In this document: one piece after another, positions 29,748-30,785 of the stretch
Layout: every line of letters begins with the position of its first letter
How positions within the stretch are numbered: the stretch's first letter is position 1
IMG/VR virus record: IMGVR_UViG_3300025711_000255
Location: 1 to 30,785 of that record
Direction: 5' to 3' (one strand)
Source: a virus
Length of the DNA: 30,785 bases
Notes under the pieces: generated by a model
The model's database searches: none
What the model saw: the letters and a program-made list of their open reading frames with translations, nothing else
What the model was told of the DNA's origin: nothing
Translations under genes and position numbers: made by a program

Positions 29748-30785
29748 ATGGCACCAAGAAAACTAAGTGACGGGCAATGGTTAGCCGATTTCTATAGCGT
29801 TAACCGCAGTGACGGAAAACAAGGTAAACGCATACGAAAAAAGTTTGCTACTAAAGGCGAAGCACTTGCGTTTGAAAACTATACGTTACAAAAAGTAGAT
29901 GACTCGCCTTGGCTCGGCGAAAAAAAAGAAATAAGAAAGCTAACTGATTTGGTTCATCTCTGGTTTGAGAGGCATGGCATTACTTTGCGTGATGGTGAGA
30001 AACGCAAGAGTTCAATGCTATGGGCTGCGGAATGCATGGGTTCCCCTACCGCCAATGAATTTAGCGCCCAATTATTTACTGCATATCGGGCTAAAAGGCT
30101 TGATGGCCAATTTGCAAGAACGAAACGTATCGCTAAAGTTTCACCTCGAACAATGAATTTAGAACACGCCTACTTTTTGGCTGTGTTTAATGAATTGAAG
30201 CGTTTGGGAGAATGGTCAGCACCTAACCCACTGGAAAGCGTTAGACAATTCCGTACTGATGAAAGTGAGATGGCTTATCTAACTGACGAACAGATAGATT
30301 TGCTCTTGGCTGAATGTCGAAACAGTAGCGCGAAGGATTTGGAATTAATCGCCAAAATATGCCTCGCCACTGGCGCTCGATGGGGAGAAGCTGAAAAACT
30401 CAGACGCAGCCAAGTTTCTGCGGGAAAAATTACGTTTATTAAAACTAAAGGCAAACGTAATCGTAGTATCCCAATAGATCCTGAGTTGAGCAGTGAATTA
30501 CCTAAAAAGAATGGTGAATTATTTACACCATGCTATTACGCATTCCGCTCTGCACTTGAAAGGGCTGGAATAGAACTTCCAGCTGGCCAATTAACTCACG
30601 TATTAAGACATACGTTTGCTAGCCACTTTATGATGAATGGCGGGAATATATTAGTACTGCAAAAAATTCTCGGTCATACCGACATAAAAATGACAATGAG
30701 GTATGCCCATTTTGCACCCAACCATCTTGAAGAAGCTTTAAGGCTCAACCCTCTAAAGTGTCGCAAAAGTGTCGCAGGAGGTTAA
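29748..30785 (+). CDS. int: Tyrosine-recombinase integrase (P2 type)
   Basis: 345 residues. The N-terminal arm-binding part (APRKLSDGQWLADFYSVNRS, then RIRKKFATKGEALAFENY) is followed by a core-binding domain and the catalytic domain: R211 in ATGARWGEAEKLRR, Lys in the IKTKGKRNRSIP strand, H284-x-x-R287 in LTHVLRHTFASHF, H310 in KILGHTD, and nucleophile Y319 in MRYAHFAP. It inserts and excises the prophage together with Cox. The gene ends at the last base of the window, so the attachment site, normally just beyond int, is not included. Confidence 0.96.
   Translation: MAPRKLSDGQWLADFYSVNRSDGKQGKRIRKKFATKGEALAFENYTLQKVDDSPWLGEKKEIRKLTDLVHLWFERHGITLRDGEKRKSSMLWAAECMGSPTANEFSAQLFTAYRAKRLDGQFARTKRIAKVSPRTMNLEHAYFLAVFNELKRLGEWSAPNPLESVRQFRTDESEMAYLTDEQIDLLLAECRNSSAKDLELIAKICLATGARWGEAEKLRRSQVSAGKITFIKTKGKRNRSIPIDPELSSELPKKNGELFTPCYYAFRSALERAGIELPAGQLTHVLRHTFASHFMMNGGNILVLQKILGHTDIKMTMRYAHFAPNHLEEALRLNPLKCRKSVAGG

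Noticed and set aside
30600-30785. Attachment site beside int
   Set aside because: The window ends at the int stop codon and no matching core repeat could be found near position 1 by eye.

Overview
The window holds an almost complete temperate P2-family prophage, from the cargo end next to the tail genes (position 1) to the integrase stop codon (30785). Gene order, protein sizes and the types of sheath, tube and lysis proteins match the HP1/K139 branch of the family more closely than P2 itself. The CI repressor resembles that of coliphage 186. Enterobacterial-type LexA boxes and a DinQ-like type I toxin suggest a host in the Enterobacterales; I cannot name the species. No attachment site, tRNA, cos site, CRISPR array or insertion sequence was recognised.

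Layout. (1) 1-3690 is AT-rich accessory cargo: an abortive-infection HEPN protein; a small reverse transcriptase (RT) with a structured RNA and a small ORF upstream; a LexA-controlled gene; a degenerate stretch; and a DinQ/AgrB-like type I toxin-antitoxin locus. (2) 3690-20304 is the leftward late operon. In transcription order it encodes scaffold, capsid, small terminase, head completion, tail completion, sheath, tube, holin, endolysin, Rz/Rz1, tail chaperone (with a -1 frameshift signal), tape measure, baseplate, fibre, fibre chaperone and hub/spike. (3) 20491-23614 is the rightward terminase-portal-Ogr unit, divergent from the scaffold gene. (4) 23611-29010 is the leftward early region: Cox, CII, small genes, a Fil-like peptide, DUF-type ORFs, replication protein A, and a LexA-boxed 65-residue gene. 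One rightward ORF interrupts it. (5) 29165-30785 carries the CI repressor and integrase, rightward.

How it works together (inference). CI has no visible self-cleavage protease, so SOS induction probably acts through a LexA-controlled antirepressor, as Tum does in 186; the gene at 23611-23808 is the best candidate. Induction would start the leftward early promoter at 29089-29117 and then rolling-circle replication by A. Ogr would then activate the divergent late promoters at 20305-20490.

The most interesting part is the cargo. The RT (828-1598) is preceded on the same strand by a roughly 200-nt structured element with perfect 12-bp terminal complements. A TTAGC motif directly follows the 5' arm, as in retron msr RNAs, although the RT itself has an atypical YMDD centre and is short. 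A 56-residue ORF lies between the RNA and the RT, a HEPN gene converges on the RT, and a perfect LexA box drives the gene just upstream. This may be a divergent retron-like or defence-RT system. About 1.1 kb away, the DinQ-like locus shows a toxin ORF, a hairpin over its ribosome-binding site, and an antitoxin RNA whose promoter places its first base at the start of a 32-nt complementary block.
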